Translations under genes and position numbers: made by a program
Assembly (NCBI RefSeq): GCF_000943545.1
Contig: NZ_JTHP01000045.1
Span: 1-54,782 of the forward strand
Source of the DNA: Paenibacillus terrae
GTDB lineage: Bacteria; Bacillota; Bacilli; Paenibacillales; Paenibacillaceae
Length of the DNA: 54,782 nucleotides
Reading direction: 5' to 3'
Part shown: piece by piece, positions 26,161-34,604 of the stretch
Position numbering within the stretch: position 1 is the first letter of the stretch
Layout: each line of letters starts with the position of its first letter
The notes under the pieces: generated by a model
Told to the model about the DNA's origin: nothing
What the model saw: only the letters and a program-made list of their open reading frames with translations
Databases searched by the model: none

Positions 26161-27066
26161 GTGTCCATACAGGTGGAGGAGGTTTTCACGTCGGAGATCA
26201 TTCGTAAATCACCATCCAGCTGGTCTGTACTGCGCCGCGAGCTGGTGCGTGACAAAATGGCGCTGGTGTCCATCGCGTTTGTGGTTTTGTTTTTGCTCTT
26301 TATTTATTCATCCGTTCTGTTTGTGAATCAGGATGTAGTTACGACGGTCGATTTGGGCGCGATCCGTGAAGCTCCAAGCTCGGTGCATTGGCTGGGCACG
26401 GACCGGGCGGGCAGAGATATTTTCGGTCAGCTGGTCATTGGGGCGCGTAATTCCTTCACGATTGGCTTCACGATTACGCTATTATCCGCTGCCATCGGCT
26501 TGACGCTGGGACTGATGGCCGGTTTTTATGGTGGCTTGGTTGATAACATCATCATGCGGATCATTGATTTTATCCTGGTGCTTCCGTTTTTGATGCTGGT
26601 GATCGTATTCGTCAGTATTGTCCCCAAGAGCGGCATAGGATCTTTTATTTTCATCATGACCGCTTTTTTGTGGATTGGAAAAGCACGCCTGATTCGAGCC
26701 AAGGTACTGTCGGAGCGGGAGCTGGACTATGTGCAGGCCTCCAAAACGCTCGGCACACCTAATTGGAAAATTATCTGGTTTGGCGTACTGCCCAATCTCA
26801 GCTCGGTCGTGATCGTCAATCTGACGCTCAGCCTCGCGGGAAATATCGGGATTGAAACTGGACTTTCCTATCTCGGCTTTGGGTTGCCAGAATCCACGCC
26901 AAGCTTGGGTACGCTGGTGAGCTACGCCAATGACCCGGATGTATTACAGAATAGCTGGTGGATGTGGTTGCCTGCATCTTTACTTATTTTGGTGCTAATG
27001 CTGGCGATCAACTTTATCGGCCAGGCGCTCAAACGCGCCACGGATGCCAGACAACGATTGGGTTAA
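26161..27066 (+). CDS. oligopeptide ABC transporter permease (DppC/OppC type)
   Basis: A 301-residue membrane protein with the DppC hallmarks: an N-terminal cytoplasmic region before the first segment, HWLGTDRAGRDIFGQLVIGA, the EAA loop (DYVQASKTLGTPNWKIIWFG) and SYLGFGLPESTPSLGTLVSY. It starts with GTG at 26161 behind AGGAAGGGGAGGG. It forms the channel with the DppB-like protein. Confidence 0.94.
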   Translation: MSIQVEEVFTSEIIRKSPSSWSVLRRELVRDKMALVSIAFVVLFLLFIYSSVLFVNQDVVTTVDLGAIREAPSSVHWLGTDRAGRDIFGQLVIGARNSFTIGFTITLLSAAIGLTLGLMAGFYGGLVDNIIMRIIDFILVLPFLMLVIVFVSIVPKSGIGSFIFIMTAFLWIGKARLIRAKVLSERELDYVQASKTLGTPNWKIIWFGVLPNLSSVVIVNLTLSLAGNIGIETGLSYLGFGLPESTPSLGTLVSYANDPDVLQNSWWMWLPASLLILVLMLAINFIGQALKRATDARQRLG

Positions 27067-27108
27067 CCGAAGTTCCATAATAAGGACAATGACAAGGAGG
27101 GGCTTACA

Positions 27109-28929
27109 ATGGTTAAACACTGGAAAAAAGGAATTCTGCCTGTTCTATCTGCAATTTTGGTGCTTTCTCTGACCGCATGCAGCGGCGCGCCATCCGCTTC
27201 AAATGGAGGAAAATCGTCTGATGGTACAGGCGGCTCAGGATCAGACAGCAAGCAGGTGAATGCGACAGCGCTGGCGAAGGCGGTCAAGAATGATACGGCA
27301 CCGATTAAGGGCGGTGTCATCAATTATGCACTTGTGTCCGATACCCCTTTTGAAGGAATTTTGAACCCTGTATTTTATGATGGCAACCCGGATTTTGAAG
27401 TCTTCCAATTTTTCTATCCTTCTTTGTTTTCGATTGACTCCAATCTGAATATTGACGATAAAGGGGCGGCGACGATTTCCTTTTCCGCAGATAATAAGGC
27501 CGTGACTGTCAAAATTGATCCCAAGCTAAACTGGACGGATGGTAATCCGGTAACGGCGGAGGACTATGCTTTTTCCTATGAAGTGATTGGTCACAAGGAC
27601 TACGAGGGTCCGCGTTACGATAGCTTTATGACCAATATTGTGGGTATGGAGGAATATCACGCGGGCAAGGCCAAAACGATTTCCGGCATCAACGTGCTGA
27701 ATGAGAAAGAGGTTACCATTCACTTCAAGGAGCCTAATCCATCGGTGAAATCGGGACTCTGGTCTACGCCACTGGAGAAAAAGGTATTCCAGAACATCCC
27801 GGTGAAAGATATGGCCGGATCTGATCCTGTCCGTAAAAATCCGATTGGCTATGGGCCGTTCAAAATTAAATCTATGGTCACAGGTGAATCTGTGGAATTT
27901 GTCAAAAACAAGGATTATTTTCACGGTGAGCCCAAGCTGGATGGCCTTCATTTGAAGGTTGTGAACCCGAATGTCATTACGGAGGCGCTGAAAAGCGGAG
28001 AGATTGACTGGGCCAGCTATCCAACCACCCGTTATGATGAGGCCAGCAATCCGAAAAATGTACAGTTTCTCGGTCAGGAGGAATTGTCTTATAGCTATGT
28101 AGGCTTTAAACTGGGCAAATTCGATCAGGCCAAGAGTCTAAATATCATGGACCCGAACGCCAAGCTGGCGAACAAGTCATTGCGTCAGGCCCTTGGCTAT
28201 GCGCTGAATAATGAGCAGGTCGGCAAGCAGCTCTTTCACGGGCTTCGGGTTCCGGCAACGTCCCTGATTCCGCCTGCCTTTAAGGGATATCATGACACGA
28301 ACGCGAAGGGCATCACATATGACCCGGACAAGGCGAAAAAGCTGCTGGACGAGGCAGGATATGTGGATACCAATGGAGATGGCTACCGTGAGGACCCTAA
28401 GGGTAAGGAGCTGGTGCTCCATTATGCAGCGATGAGCGGGGATGCAACAGCCGAATCACTGGCGAAGTTCTATTTGCAAAACTGGAAGGATGTCGGGCTA
28501 CATGTCGAGCTGGTAGACGGTCGTCTGCTGGAGTTCAATTCTTTCTATGACCGTGTGCAAAAGGATGATCCCGGCATTGATATTTTTGGCGGCGCATGGG
28601 GAACAGGTTCAGATGTAGATCCTGGTGGATTGTATGGACGCGGAGCCAGCTTTAACTATTCGCGTTTTACGAGTGAAGAAAATGACAAGCTGTTGAAGGA
28701 GGGGGTGTCGGTCAAAGCCTTTGACGACAACTATCGTAAAGATATATATAATCAGTGGCAGGCGTATATGAGTGAGGAAGCTCCAATCGTACCGACGTTA
28801 TTCCGCTATTCGCTGGAGGCTCTGAATAACCGGGTAGCCAATTACGACATTACCCGTGGCAAGGAGTATGGTGCAGACACGTTTGCCAATATTACGTTGA
28901 CGGCGGAAAAAGCAGAAGCAGCACAATAA
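27109..28929 (+). CDS. oligopeptide-binding lipoprotein (OppA/DppA family)
   Basis: A 606-residue solute-binding protein of family 5. The signal peptide ends in the lipobox LTAC (Cys at about 24), followed by a Ser/Gly-rich tether. Family features include WTDGNPVTAEDYAFSYEVIG, PIGYGPFKIKSMVTGESVEF and KSLRQALGYALNNEQVGKQL. It is the last gene of the operon, with AGGAGGGGCTTACA upstream and a terminator after it. A peptide ligand is expected from the family; its identity is unknown. Confidence 0.93.
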   Translation: MVKHWKKGILPVLSAILVLSLTACSGAPSASNGGKSSDGTGGSGSDSKQVNATALAKAVKNDTAPIKGGVINYALVSDTPFEGILNPVFYDGNPDFEVFQFFYPSLFSIDSNLNIDDKGAATISFSADNKAVTVKIDPKLNWTDGNPVTAEDYAFSYEVIGHKDYEGPRYDSFMTNIVGMEEYHAGKAKTISGINVLNEKEVTIHFKEPNPSVKSGLWSTPLEKKVFQNIPVKDMAGSDPVRKNPIGYGPFKIKSMVTGESVEFVKNKDYFHGEPKLDGLHLKVVNPNVITEALKSGEIDWASYPTTRYDEASNPKNVQFLGQEELSYSYVGFKLGKFDQAKSLNIMDPNAKLANKSLRQALGYALNNEQVGKQLFHGLRVPATSLIPPAFKGYHDTNAKGITYDPDKAKKLLDEAGYVDTNGDGYREDPKGKELVLHYAAMSGDATAESLAKFYLQNWKDVGLHVELVDGRLLEFNSFYDRVQKDDPGIDIFGGAWGTGSDVDPGGLYGRGASFNYSRFTSEENDKLLKEGVSVKAFDDNYRKDIYNQWQAYMSEEAPIVPTLFRYSLEALNNRVANYDITRGKEYGADTFANITLTAEKAEAAQ

Positions 28930-28937
28930 TTTAAAAA

Positions 28938-28978
28938 GAAGCTCGAACCGGAGTGATCCGATCTCGTGCTTCTTTTAG
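28938..28978 (+). terminator. intrinsic terminator of the peptide transporter operon
   Basis: AAGAAGC pairs with GCTTCTT across an internally paired loop, followed by TTAGCCTTTT. Confidence 0.65.
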
Positions 28979-29024
28979 CCTTTTAATGTAACCATCTGCG
29001 GAATTTCGAAGGGAGAGAAAGAAG

Positions 29025-29924
29025 ACGGAAATACGCCAGCTTCAATACTTCATAGCCGTATGCGAGGAACTGCATTTTACGAAAGCTTCTGAAAAGATCG
29101 GAATCTCCCAGCCTACGCTCAGTTTGCAAATTAAGGCGTTGGAGGAAGAACTGGGGATGACTCTCTTTAATCGTGCAGGCAAAAAGATCAAAATGACAGA
29201 GGCTGGAAAACTGTTGCTACAGCACAGCGCTCATGCGCTCAAGGATCTACAGCAGGCGAAAGCTTCCATTGAGGAGCTTCGCACCGAGCAACGGGGAAGC
29301 TTACGGATCGGTATCGCTTTGCCGGAGCTTGAGGAACCCTTGCAAGAGATGTTTATGGATTTTCATCGTTTGTTTCCTAAAATCAGTCTGCACATCCACC
29401 CCTCGTTTGAATTGCTGGAGCAGGTGCTGGATAACCGGATGGACCTTGGCATTACGCTGCACTCAGGTATAGATGAAAGGCTCGTCCAGCTACCGCTTCG
29501 GACGGAGAGCTACTGTCTTATTGTCCCGGCAGGACATGCGTTTGCCAACCGTTCTTCGATTGCACTGGACGAATTGAGGCACATGCCTTGGGCTATGCAG
29601 CCAGGGGATCATCCGGGTAGAAGGCACATTGAAAAATGCTTCTGTGATCGCGGGTATCCCTTTGCCACTGCTATGGAGACCCATTCCATTCCTGCGATCC
29701 TGCGTTGGGTACAGGAGGGACTTGCAGTGACTATCCAGACCAAATCCCTCGCAGTATCCCTGGACCGTTCATCCCTTTGCGCAGTGCCTATTTCACGGGG
29801 AGTACCCGAGGTTCGGCTGGAGCTGATTCATCGGTCAGATCGTTACACGGGAGAAGCCATTAAACGGCTGATTGAAAAAATACATGCTGTGCTGACAGAA
29901 CGTTCAGTCTGGCGGCAGCTCTGA
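29025..29924 (+). CDS. LysR-family regulator with an ACG in place of the start codon
   Basis: The reading frame from 29025 gives a complete 299-residue LysR protein whose N-terminal helix-turn-helix (EIRQLQYFIAVCEELHFTKA) is intact. The codon where ATG is expected reads ACG, nine bases after AAGGGAG. There is no ATG, GTG or TTG in this frame between the stop at 28989 and TTG at 29124, which would cut off half of the DNA-binding domain. Either ACG is used as a weak start, the gene has lost its start, or the base is a sequencing error. The C-terminal inducer domain is normal. It follows the peptide transporter operon and could regulate it. Confidence 0.7.
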   Translation, partial: TEIRQLQYFIAVCEELHFTKASEKIGISQPTLSLQIKALEEELGMTLFNRAGKKIKMTEAGKLLLQHSAHALKDLQQAKASIEELRTEQRGSLRIGIALPELEEPLQEMFMDFHRLFPKISLHIHPSFELLEQVLDNRMDLGITLHSGIDERLVQLPLRTESYCLIVPAGHAFANRSSIALDELRHMPWAMQPGDHPGRRHIEKCFCDRGYPFATAMETHSIPAILRWVQEGLAVTIQTKSLAVSLDRSSLCAVPISRGVPEVRLELIHRSDRYTGEAIKRLIEKIHAVLTERSVWRQL

Positions 29925-29945
29925 TCAAGCTATGTGTGCTGAATG

Positions 29946-30596
29946 CTAATGAGTGCGCACCTCCAGCCTGCGTGCAAGCAGTGACATGCTGTAATTGACA
30001 GCGAAGTACAGGAAAGCGGCGAACAGCAGAGCCGGAATGACGAAGGACTGATTTTGACCTCCGACAATCTGAATGTTATGCGTCAGCTCCGGCAGACTGA
30101 TAATGACCGCGAGAGAAGTATCCTTGAGCAGGGAAATGAACTGACTGACGATAGGTGGCACCATGCGGCGGAGCGCTTGCGGCAGAATGATATGCCATAA
30201 CGTTCTGGAATAGCTCAGCCCGGAGGACCGTGCGGCTTCAATCTGTCCTTTATGAACGGAGTTCAAACCGCTACGGACAATCTCGGCGATCATGGCCCCC
30301 TCAAAGATCGACAGGCCCGTAATGGCTGCCCATTTAAGTGAAATGGAAAGACCAATGGACGGTAAGACCATACCGATGAAGAAAATAATGAGCAATAACG
30401 GAAGATTGCGTATCAGATCAATCAAAAAGGCCGCTACTTGTGAAATGACAGGTAAGCGCGTATAGCGCAGGATACCGAACACGATACCGAGCACGAAGCT
30501 GAACACGATGGAATAAACGGAGACCTCCAGCGTTAGCAGGAAGCCCTCCAGTATAAAACGCACATTAGGCCATACAAACAAGCCGCTGAAATCCAT
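29946..30596 (-). CDS. glnP: amino-acid ABC transporter permease (GlnP-like)
   Basis: A 216-residue HisM/GlnP-type permease with about five membrane segments and the conserved loop VHKGQIEAARSSGLSYSRTL, then IILPQALRRMVPP. It is the last gene of a four-gene set in the order ATPase, binding protein, permease, permease, the order of glnQHMP in B. subtilis. It lies 14 bases after its sister permease gene. Confidence 0.85.
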   Translation of the reverse strand: MDFSGLFVWPNVRFILEGFLLTLEVSVYSIVFSFVLGIVFGILRYTRLPVISQVAAFLIDLIRNLPLLLIIFFIGMVLPSIGLSISLKWAAITGLSIFEGAMIAEIVRSGLNSVHKGQIEAARSSGLSYSRTLWHIILPQALRRMVPPIVSQFISLLKDTSLAVIISLPELTHNIQIVGGQNQSFVIPALLFAAFLYFAVNYSMSLLARRLEVRTH

Positions 30597-30610
30597 ACGG
30601 GCTTCCCTCC

Positions 30611-31270
30611 TTAGGATATTTTGGACAGACGACGCTCCATATACAGGACAAGAAAGCTAAGTGGAACCGTCAAGGCAAGGTATAGCAACGCTGTGATGGC
30701 ATAGACGGTGATGGGCATAAAGGTATCCGAGTTAATCAGATCCGAATAATACATCAGGTCCAGTCCGGCAACTATGGCCAGTACGGAAGAGTTTTTGACC
30801 AGATTGATGAACTGGTTGCCAATCGCAGGCAGTACAATTTTAATCGCTTGCGGCAAAATAATGCTGATCATCGTCTGGTTGTAGCTCAGCCCGGAGGAGC
30901 GCGCGGCTTCAAATTGCCCCTTCGGTACGGACTGGATGCCGGCACGTATTGCTTCTGCAATAAAGGAGGCGGTGTACACGGTCAAGCCAAGCGTTCCAGA
31001 CACAAAACCATCCAAAGGAACACCCAAAGTAGGAAGTCCCAGATAAAAGAACAATACAACGATCAGTAACGGGATATTACGAATGACCTCTACATAGACA
31101 GTCCCAATCCAGTTAAGCCATTGAAAGGGCGCAATTCGGAGGATAGCGATGATCGCCCCCAGAATAAAGCTTCCGATCAAGGCAATGACACTGGCTTGAA
31201 CGGTATGAAGCAAGCCTTCTCTAAAGCGGTCGCCGTGGTCGAAAAGTACGTTGATATCAAAAGTAAGCAT
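30611..31270 (-). CDS. glnM: amino-acid ABC transporter permease (GlnM-like)
   Basis: A 219-residue HisM-type permease, paralogous to the next gene; the conserved loop reads VPKGQFEAARSSGLSYNQTM followed by ILPQAIKIVLPAIGNQ. It starts 18 bases after the binding-protein stop. It should form the heterodimeric pore with the GlnP-like protein. Confidence 0.85.
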   Translation of the reverse strand: MLTFDINVLFDHGDRFREGLLHTVQASVIALIGSFILGAIIAILRIAPFQWLNWIGTVYVEVIRNIPLLIVVLFFYLGLPTLGVPLDGFVSGTLGLTVYTASFIAEAIRAGIQSVPKGQFEAARSSGLSYNQTMISIILPQAIKIVLPAIGNQFINLVKNSSVLAIVAGLDLMYYSDLINSDTFMPITVYAITALLYLALTVPLSFLVLYMERRLSKIS

Positions 31271-31288
31271 CTGCGGACACTACCTCCA

Positions 31289-32119
31289 TTATTCGGGTTT
31301 AACCCCAAGCCATTGCTCGTGGAGCTTATCGTATTCACCGTTGCTTTTCAGTTCCTTGAGCGTATCGTTAATGGCTTGCAGCAATTCGGTTTGTCCCTTC
31401 TTCACCGCAATGCCGTAAGGTTCCTCAGTGAAGTTTCCGCCTACGAGGGTGTAATTCGGATCTTGCTGTTGCATGCCGAGCAAAATAGAGTTATCGGTGG
31501 TCAACGCTTGCCCTTGACCTGCCTTGAGTGCATTAAATGCATCCTGGTAGTTCTCAAACTCCAGTACAGTCGCTTTGGGTGCTTTTTCACGGATATTTTT
31601 GGCGGAGGTGGAGCCTTTAACTGCGAGTACCTTGGTATCCGGGGTCAGGGACTCCAGACCGGTAATCGGGCTTCCTTTTTTCACGAGCAGGGATTGCCCG
31701 GCGTTAAAGTAGACGTCGCTGAAATCGACCTGCTTTTTACGTTCGTCCGAAATGGTCATGGTCGCGATAATGGCGTCGATGTCCCCGTTTTGCAGCAAGG
31801 TGATTCGTGTCTTGGACGTGACTTCCTTCAATTCAAGCTTGGTTTCGTCTCCAAAAATATGTTTGGCTACCGCCTTGGCAATGTCGATATCAAAGCCTTC
31901 TACTTTCCCGCTAGCCGGGTCTTTCAGACCGAACAGCTTGGTGTCGTATTTCACCCCAACAACCAGCTTGCCACGTTGCTTGATGGCTTCCAGCCCGTTG
32001 GCTGCCGCCGCCTCATTCCCCGACGTTGCCGTTCCTTGCTTGCCTCCACAGCCAGCCAAAACGAGTAGACAGGACAGTATAAGCAGCATAAGGGCACTCC
32101 ATGAATATCTTTTTCTCAT
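31289..32119 (-). CDS. glnH: glutamine-type amino-acid-binding lipoprotein (GlnH-like)
   Basis: A 276-residue family-3 binding protein. The signal peptide ends in lipobox LAGC (Cys24). Family motifs include KQRGKLVVGVKYDTKLFGL, VEGFDIDIAKAVAKHIFG and DAIIATMTISDERKKQVDFS. The ligand is inferred to be glutamine or glutamate from gene order; cystine or another polar amino acid is not excluded. The gene lies 84 bases after the ATPase gene, and a solo copy of the AGGATTTTGCAAAATCCT-type palindrome lies in that gap. Confidence 0.87.
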   Translation of the reverse strand: MRKRYSWSALMLLILSCLLVLAGCGGKQGTATSGNEAAAANGLEAIKQRGKLVVGVKYDTKLFGLKDPASGKVEGFDIDIAKAVAKHIFGDETKLELKEVTSKTRITLLQNGDIDAIIATMTISDERKKQVDFSDVYFNAGQSLLVKKGSPITGLESLTPDTKVLAVKGSTSAKNIREKAPKATVLEFENYQDAFNALKAGQGQALTTDNSILLGMQQQDPNYTLVGGNFTEEPYGIAVKKGQTELLQAINDTLKELKSNGEYDKLHEQWLGVKPE

Positions 32120-32163
32120 TTGAACAATCCCCTTTCGATTTACATTCTGAATTTACACTCCAG

Positions 32164-32182
32164 AGGAGTTTGCAAAAATCCT
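32164..32182. repeat. solo palindrome related to the 120-bp repeat ends
   Basis: AGGAGTTTGCAAAAATCCT, an imperfect inverted repeat, followed by GA as at the 3' end of copies A and B. It lies in the glnQ-glnH gap without the rest of the repeat. Confidence 0.5.
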
Positions 32183-32202
32183 GAATCCATTTAAAGGTCT
32201 GT

Positions 32203-32931
32203 TTAATGATGAATTAGACGGCTCAGGAACAGGCGCGCCCGCTCTTCACCCGGATTCTGAAAAAACTCGGCAGGCTGACTGTCTTCTAAAATCTGTCCTT
32301 TGTCCATGAAAATGACGCGATCCGCTACTTCACGGGCAAAGCCCATTTCATGAGTCACAATGACCATGGTGATGCCCTGATGGGCGAGCGAACGCATAAC
32401 ATCCAGTACCTCCCCGATGGTTTCGGGATCCAGAGCGGAGGTAGGCTCGTCAAACAGCATAATTTTCGGATTCATCGCAAGGCCACGGGCGATAGCAACC
32501 CGTTGCTGCTGTCCCCCGGACAATTGGGCGGGGTAGCTCTGTGCTTTTTCCTCGATTCCAACACGCTTCAAATAGGTGATGGCTGTTTGGGTAGCCTCTT
32601 TCTTTGAGATGCCCAGCACCTTCATGGGTGCGAGTACAATGTTCTCAATTACCTTTTTATGGGGATACAAATTGAAATGCTGGAATACCATACCGATATT
32701 GCGCCGGAACGCGTTAATATCAATCTTTTTGTCATGTACAGGTATCTCGTTGACGATCAGCTCCCCGTCCGATATGGTTTCCAAACGGTTGATGCAGCGT
32801 AGCAGGGTGCTTTTACCCGAGCCGGAGGGTCCGATGATCACGACGACCTCGCCCTCCTTAATCTGAAGATTGATGTCTTTAAGTACATGGAAGTGACCAA
32901 AATGCTTGTTGACGTTGCGAAACTGGATCAG
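32203..32931 (-). CDS. glnQ: amino-acid ABC transporter ATPase (GlnQ-like)
   Basis: A 242-residue polar-amino-acid ATPase: Walker A IGPSGSGKST, signature LSGGQQQRVAIARGL, Walker B IMLFDEPTSALD, H-loop MVIVTHEMG. The family start (MIQFRNVNKHFG) would correspond to a CTG at 32931, five bases after AAAGGGGTGA; the only upstream ATG (32961) has no ribosome binding site, and a GTG at 32940 overlaps the site. I therefore favour CTG, with moderate certainty. It is the first gene of the glnQHMP-like operon, with two GlnR/TnrA-type boxes upstream. Confidence 0.88.
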   Translation of the reverse strand: MIQFRNVNKHFGHFHVLKDINLQIKEGEVVVIIGPSGSGKSTLLRCINRLETISDGELIVNEIPVHDKKIDINAFRRNIGMVFQHFNLYPHKKVIENIVLAPMKVLGISKKEATQTAITYLKRVGIEEKAQSYPAQLSGGQQQRVAIARGLAMNPKIMLFDEPTSALDPETIGEVLDVMRSLAHQGITMVIVTHEMGFAREVADRVIFMDKGQILEDSQPAEFFQNPGEERARLFLSRLIHH

Positions 32932-33055
32932 AAGGCTCACCCCTTTCAGGCTTGGATACATAGCTTGGTAGATTGGCTGGCATGATCAAGCTCTATCAAA
33001 ATTTCAAAATTTTCTCTCATGATACTATAAGCTTACAATAAAAAACAAGATTTTA

Positions 33056-33072
33056 TGTCATAAAACTTCACT
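33056..33072. promoter_or_regulatory. GlnR/TnrA-type box 1
   Basis: TGTCATAAAACTTCACT matches TGTNA-N7-TNACA with one mismatch in the last base. It lies about 125 bases upstream of the glnQ start on its promoter side. Confidence 0.5.
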
Positions 33073-33115
33073 CAAAATATATTTTTATGTAATTATTCAT
33101 GAGTGAATCGCTATT

Positions 33116-33127
33116 TTCACATGTGAA
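33116..33127. promoter_or_regulatory. perfect 12-bp palindrome, possible operator
   Basis: TTCACATGTGAA is a perfect palindrome between the two GlnR/TnrA-type boxes. A looser inverted pair, TTCACTCA (33067) and TGAGTGAA (33100), lies next to it. No known factor is assigned. Confidence 0.35.
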
Positions 33128-33149
33128 CGAGCATGAATACACAATTTAA

Positions 33150-33166
33150 TGTTATTTTATTTGACA
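33150..33166. promoter_or_regulatory. GlnR/TnrA-type box 2
   Basis: TGTTATTTTATTTGACA fits the nitrogen-regulator consensus TGTNA-N7-TNACA at every fixed position. It lies between glnQ and the divergent cupin gene. Confidence 0.65.
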
Positions 33167-33268
33167 TAAAATAATCTCCTTCGACATTCCAAAGGAGAAA
33201 CGTGACAAAAGCAACGCTATGTTTTACAGTAGGGGAGAAGGAATTTAGGGTAAAGGAAGGTTAGTGCA

Positions 33269-33733
33269 ATGACGAAAGCTATTTCACCGCTGGTAACCGC
33301 ATTGGGCATGGAGCCCCATCCGGAAGGCGGCTGGTACAAAGAAATGTGGAAGTCCCATTTTCAAATTCCGAAGCCTGTACTGCCGGATGTGTATTCCGGT
33401 CCGCGCTTTGCAGCTTCATCGACGTATTTTTTGCTGCATCCGGGCGAGTTCTCCGAGTGGCATGTCGTGCATTCGGATGAGCTGTGGCTGTATCATAGCG
33501 GAAGCCCTGTGGAGTTGAAATTGGGTGGAAGCGGAGAACAACCTGGTGAAGAAACGGTGATTATCGTCGGTGCCGATGTGGAGGCAGGACAGCATCCACA
33601 AGCGCTGGTGCCGGGCACAGTATGGCAAACGGCACGTCCGCTTGGGGATGAGCCTGTGCTGGTAACCTGTGTCGTTGCTCCGGGATTCCACTTTGACGAT
33701 TTCAAGCTGATTGCAAAGGGTAAAACTGAATAA
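33269..33733 (+). CDS. cupin, DUF985 family
   Basis: A 154-residue single-cupin protein of the DUF985/Cupin_5 family: ALGMEPHPEGGWYKEMWKS at the start, then SSTYFLLHPGEFSEWHVVHS and DELWLYHSGSPVEL. Yeast YML079w is the structural reference for the family, whose reaction is unknown. AAAGGAAGGTTAGTGCA precedes the ATG. The gene is divergent from glnQ and convergent with the diguanylate cyclase gene. Confidence 0.8.
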   Translation: MTKAISPLVTALGMEPHPEGGWYKEMWKSHFQIPKPVLPDVYSGPRFAASSTYFLLHPGEFSEWHVVHSDELWLYHSGSPVELKLGGSGEQPGEETVIIVGADVEAGQHPQALVPGTVWQTARPLGDEPVLVTCVVAPGFHFDDFKLIAKGKTE

Positions 33734-33746
33734 AGAAGTTTTTATT

Positions 33747-33786
33747 GGCGGGTGTGTTCCTTAAATCAACAGGAATGGCCCGCCTG
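33747..33786. terminator. shared hairpin between convergent genes
   Basis: GGCGGG pairs with CCCGCC, with an inner TTCCT/AGGAA stem. On the plus strand GATTTAT follows; on the minus strand AATAAAAAC. It probably ends both the cupin and the diguanylate cyclase transcripts, though neither T-tract is strong. Confidence 0.5.
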
Positions 33787-33823
33787 ATTTATATTCTCAG
33801 CTGGGTTTGGATTGTTTCCTAGC

Positions 33824-34549
33824 TTATAGAGGTGCAGGTTGTTTTTTGGCATGGGCATTATGGCGCTTTCGAATGTCTTTTGCGAGGTTTTTGATCCGTG
33901 TAGTGTTGTATGAACTGCTCTGTTTCCGGCTAATCCTGGAATACACGGCATAACGATTTCTTCCCATTCGTTTGGCATGGTACATGGCGATATCCGCCTC
34001 TTTGAGCAATGTCTGCAAATTCCCCTTCTGGGATGGGTTCAAACTAATGCCAATACTTCCCGTGACAGATAGTCTGTGTCCATGAATGCTGTAGGCGCTG
34101 CTGATTTTTCTTAGGAGGAGTTGCGCCAAAATTTTTACCTGGTCGGAATCAAAATTTTTTATAATGAGTAAAAATTCATCCCCTCCAATTCGAAAAGCCT
34201 TTTGGTTCGCATTCATGACTTGTAGCAGATGAAGGCTAACTTCATGTAACAACATATCGCCAACCTTGTGTCCATAAGCATCATTAATGGCTTTGAAGCC
34301 GTCCAGGTCAATGTATAAAATAGCAGTGCTTTCTTTGCCTTTATGTTGCTTCCAAAAGTGGTTGAGCGCATTCCGATTGAACAAACCTGTTACAGGGTCT
34401 TGGTAAGCAAGTTTCCTTAGCATAGTTCTTTCCACAAATACAGACCTTAAAAAAATCCCAAGGCATGTCCATACGATCAGGTTTAAGATCAATAAACACA
34501 AGAGCATATAGGAGTTTTGAGCTAAATTCAAGTTCATGTCACCACCCAT
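33824..34549 (-). CDS. membrane-anchored diguanylate cyclase (GGDEF)
   Basis: A 241-residue protein with one N-terminal membrane segment (about 15-37) and a complete GGDEF domain. The domain opens with AYQDPVTGLFNRNAL, has the metal/GTP site YIDLDGFKAINDAYGH and the active loop RIGGDEF (residues 120-126). The product-inhibition I-site (RxxD five residues before GGDEF) is missing; NANQ stands there. There is no EAL or sensory domain. It should make c-di-GMP from GTP at the membrane. It starts 55 bases after the adhesin 2 stop, with no terminator between, so the two are probably cotranscribed. A second in-frame ATG at 34537 is a possible start. Confidence 0.9.
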   Translation of the reverse strand: MGGDMNLNLAQNSYMLLCLLILNLIVWTCLGIFLRSVFVERTMLRKLAYQDPVTGLFNRNALNHFWKQHKGKESTAILYIDLDGFKAINDAYGHKVGDMLLHEVSLHLLQVMNANQKAFRIGGDEFLLIIKNFDSDQVKILAQLLLRKISSAYSIHGHRLSVTGSIGISLNPSQKGNLQTLLKEADIAMYHAKRMGRNRYAVYSRISRKQSSSYNTTRIKNLAKDIRKRHNAHAKKQPAPL

Positions 34550-34604
34550 ATCATGATAGTACCCCTTCCTCGCTTTGTGTAAGCCAAGAAAGGGGATTGT
34601 TTGA

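Noticed and set aside
31121..32068. 315-residue plus-strand frame across the glnH/glnM region
   Set aside because: It is antisense to the binding protein and permease genes, whose families are clear.
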